Shown here in pieces: positions 63,883 through 64,000 of a stretch of 64,000 bases of DNA. Source of the DNA: Blepharisma stoltei. Its lineage: Eukaryota > Ciliophora > Heterotrichea > Heterotrichida > Blepharismidae. The notes under the pieces were generated by a model, which was not told where the DNA came from, made no database searches, and saw only the letters and a program-made list of their open reading frames with translations. The stretch lies in the NCBI GenBank assembly GCA_914767885.1, contig CAJZBQ010000009.1, forward strand, positions 248,001 through 312,000, given 5' to 3'. The position numbers and the translations under genes are program-made. Numbering within the stretch: the stretch's first letter is position 1; the number at the start of each line of letters is the position of its first letter.

Positions 63883-64000
63883 TCCCATATAGAAATTTCC
63901 CATAGATGGCGCTGTTTGCCCTTGATTTGCCCATGAGAAAAATTTTTTGGTTTGACCAAACCATATGGGACTGGTCGAACCAAAAAATTTCCCCAGTGGG
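63883..64000. mobile_element. Palindromic element P3, cut by window end
   Basis: Starts TATAGAAATTTCCCATAGAT then GGCGCTG, like P1 and P2. It contains GGTTTGACCAAACC-type and CCATATGG hairpins. The right end is outside the window. It may lie inside the 5' part of the cyclase gene. Confidence 0.55.

Overview
The window looks like germline (micronuclear) DNA of a heterotrich ciliate, most likely Blepharisma. Three things seen in the sequence point there. (1) Nearly every gene reads only if TGA is tryptophan, and genes end in TAA or TAG. (2) Several genes need removal of 15-nt GT...AG introns, a heterotrich hallmark; Stentor shares the intron size but uses the standard code. (3) About twenty exons are interrupted by non-coding elements, and removing each element leaves one copy of a TA-containing repeat and restores the frame. 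These behave as internal eliminated sequences (IESs). Species identity is inferred; no rRNA or other marker is present.

Layout. 1-16.3 kb: end of a membrane protein gene, a SABATH-type methyltransferase, a WD40/pentapeptide gene broken by three elements, a kelch-like gene with a decayed copy beside it that carries a nested 0.9-kb element, and a DOMON-cytochrome b561-cytochrome b5-reductase fusion. 17.5-29 kb: Cys-rich protein, long TPR protein, Kv-beta-like aldo-keto reductase, an unknown gene with two elements, GNAT acetyltransferase. 29-46 kb: an unknown gene, a proline-rich protein, PHAF1 homologue, CDC50 flippase subunit, endonuclease/exonuclease/phosphatase protein, small proteins, phosphonopyruvate decarboxylase, thiolase, SLC22-like transporter, CFAP20-domain protein. 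46.6-64 kb: GPI-type Cys-rich surface protein, unknown proteins, RING-H2 protein, coiled-coil protein, RRM protein with a C-terminal membrane anchor, long-chain acyl-CoA synthetase, cyclase-family hydrolase, small coiled-coil protein, RAD23, and a guanylyl-cyclase-type gene running toward the right edge.

The genes do not form a pathway; this is ordinary eukaryotic gene order with short spacers (19-30 bp in places). The notable content is the mobile DNA. Three MITE families (A, B, F) share one plan: a 3-bp TNA target duplication, CTCCC...GGGAG ends, and four copies of a family-specific unit, one direct and three inverted, arranged as a terminal hairpin plus two inverted copies at the other end. 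Other classes are palindromic elements with TATAG-type ends (C, P, Q, G, S), GC-rich hairpin islands that in two cases carry 13- and 17-bp target duplications (K, M), and short AT-rich TA-bounded insertions. All coordinates come from reading by eye; TSD and frame arithmetic were checked by hand, but copy identities are approximate.
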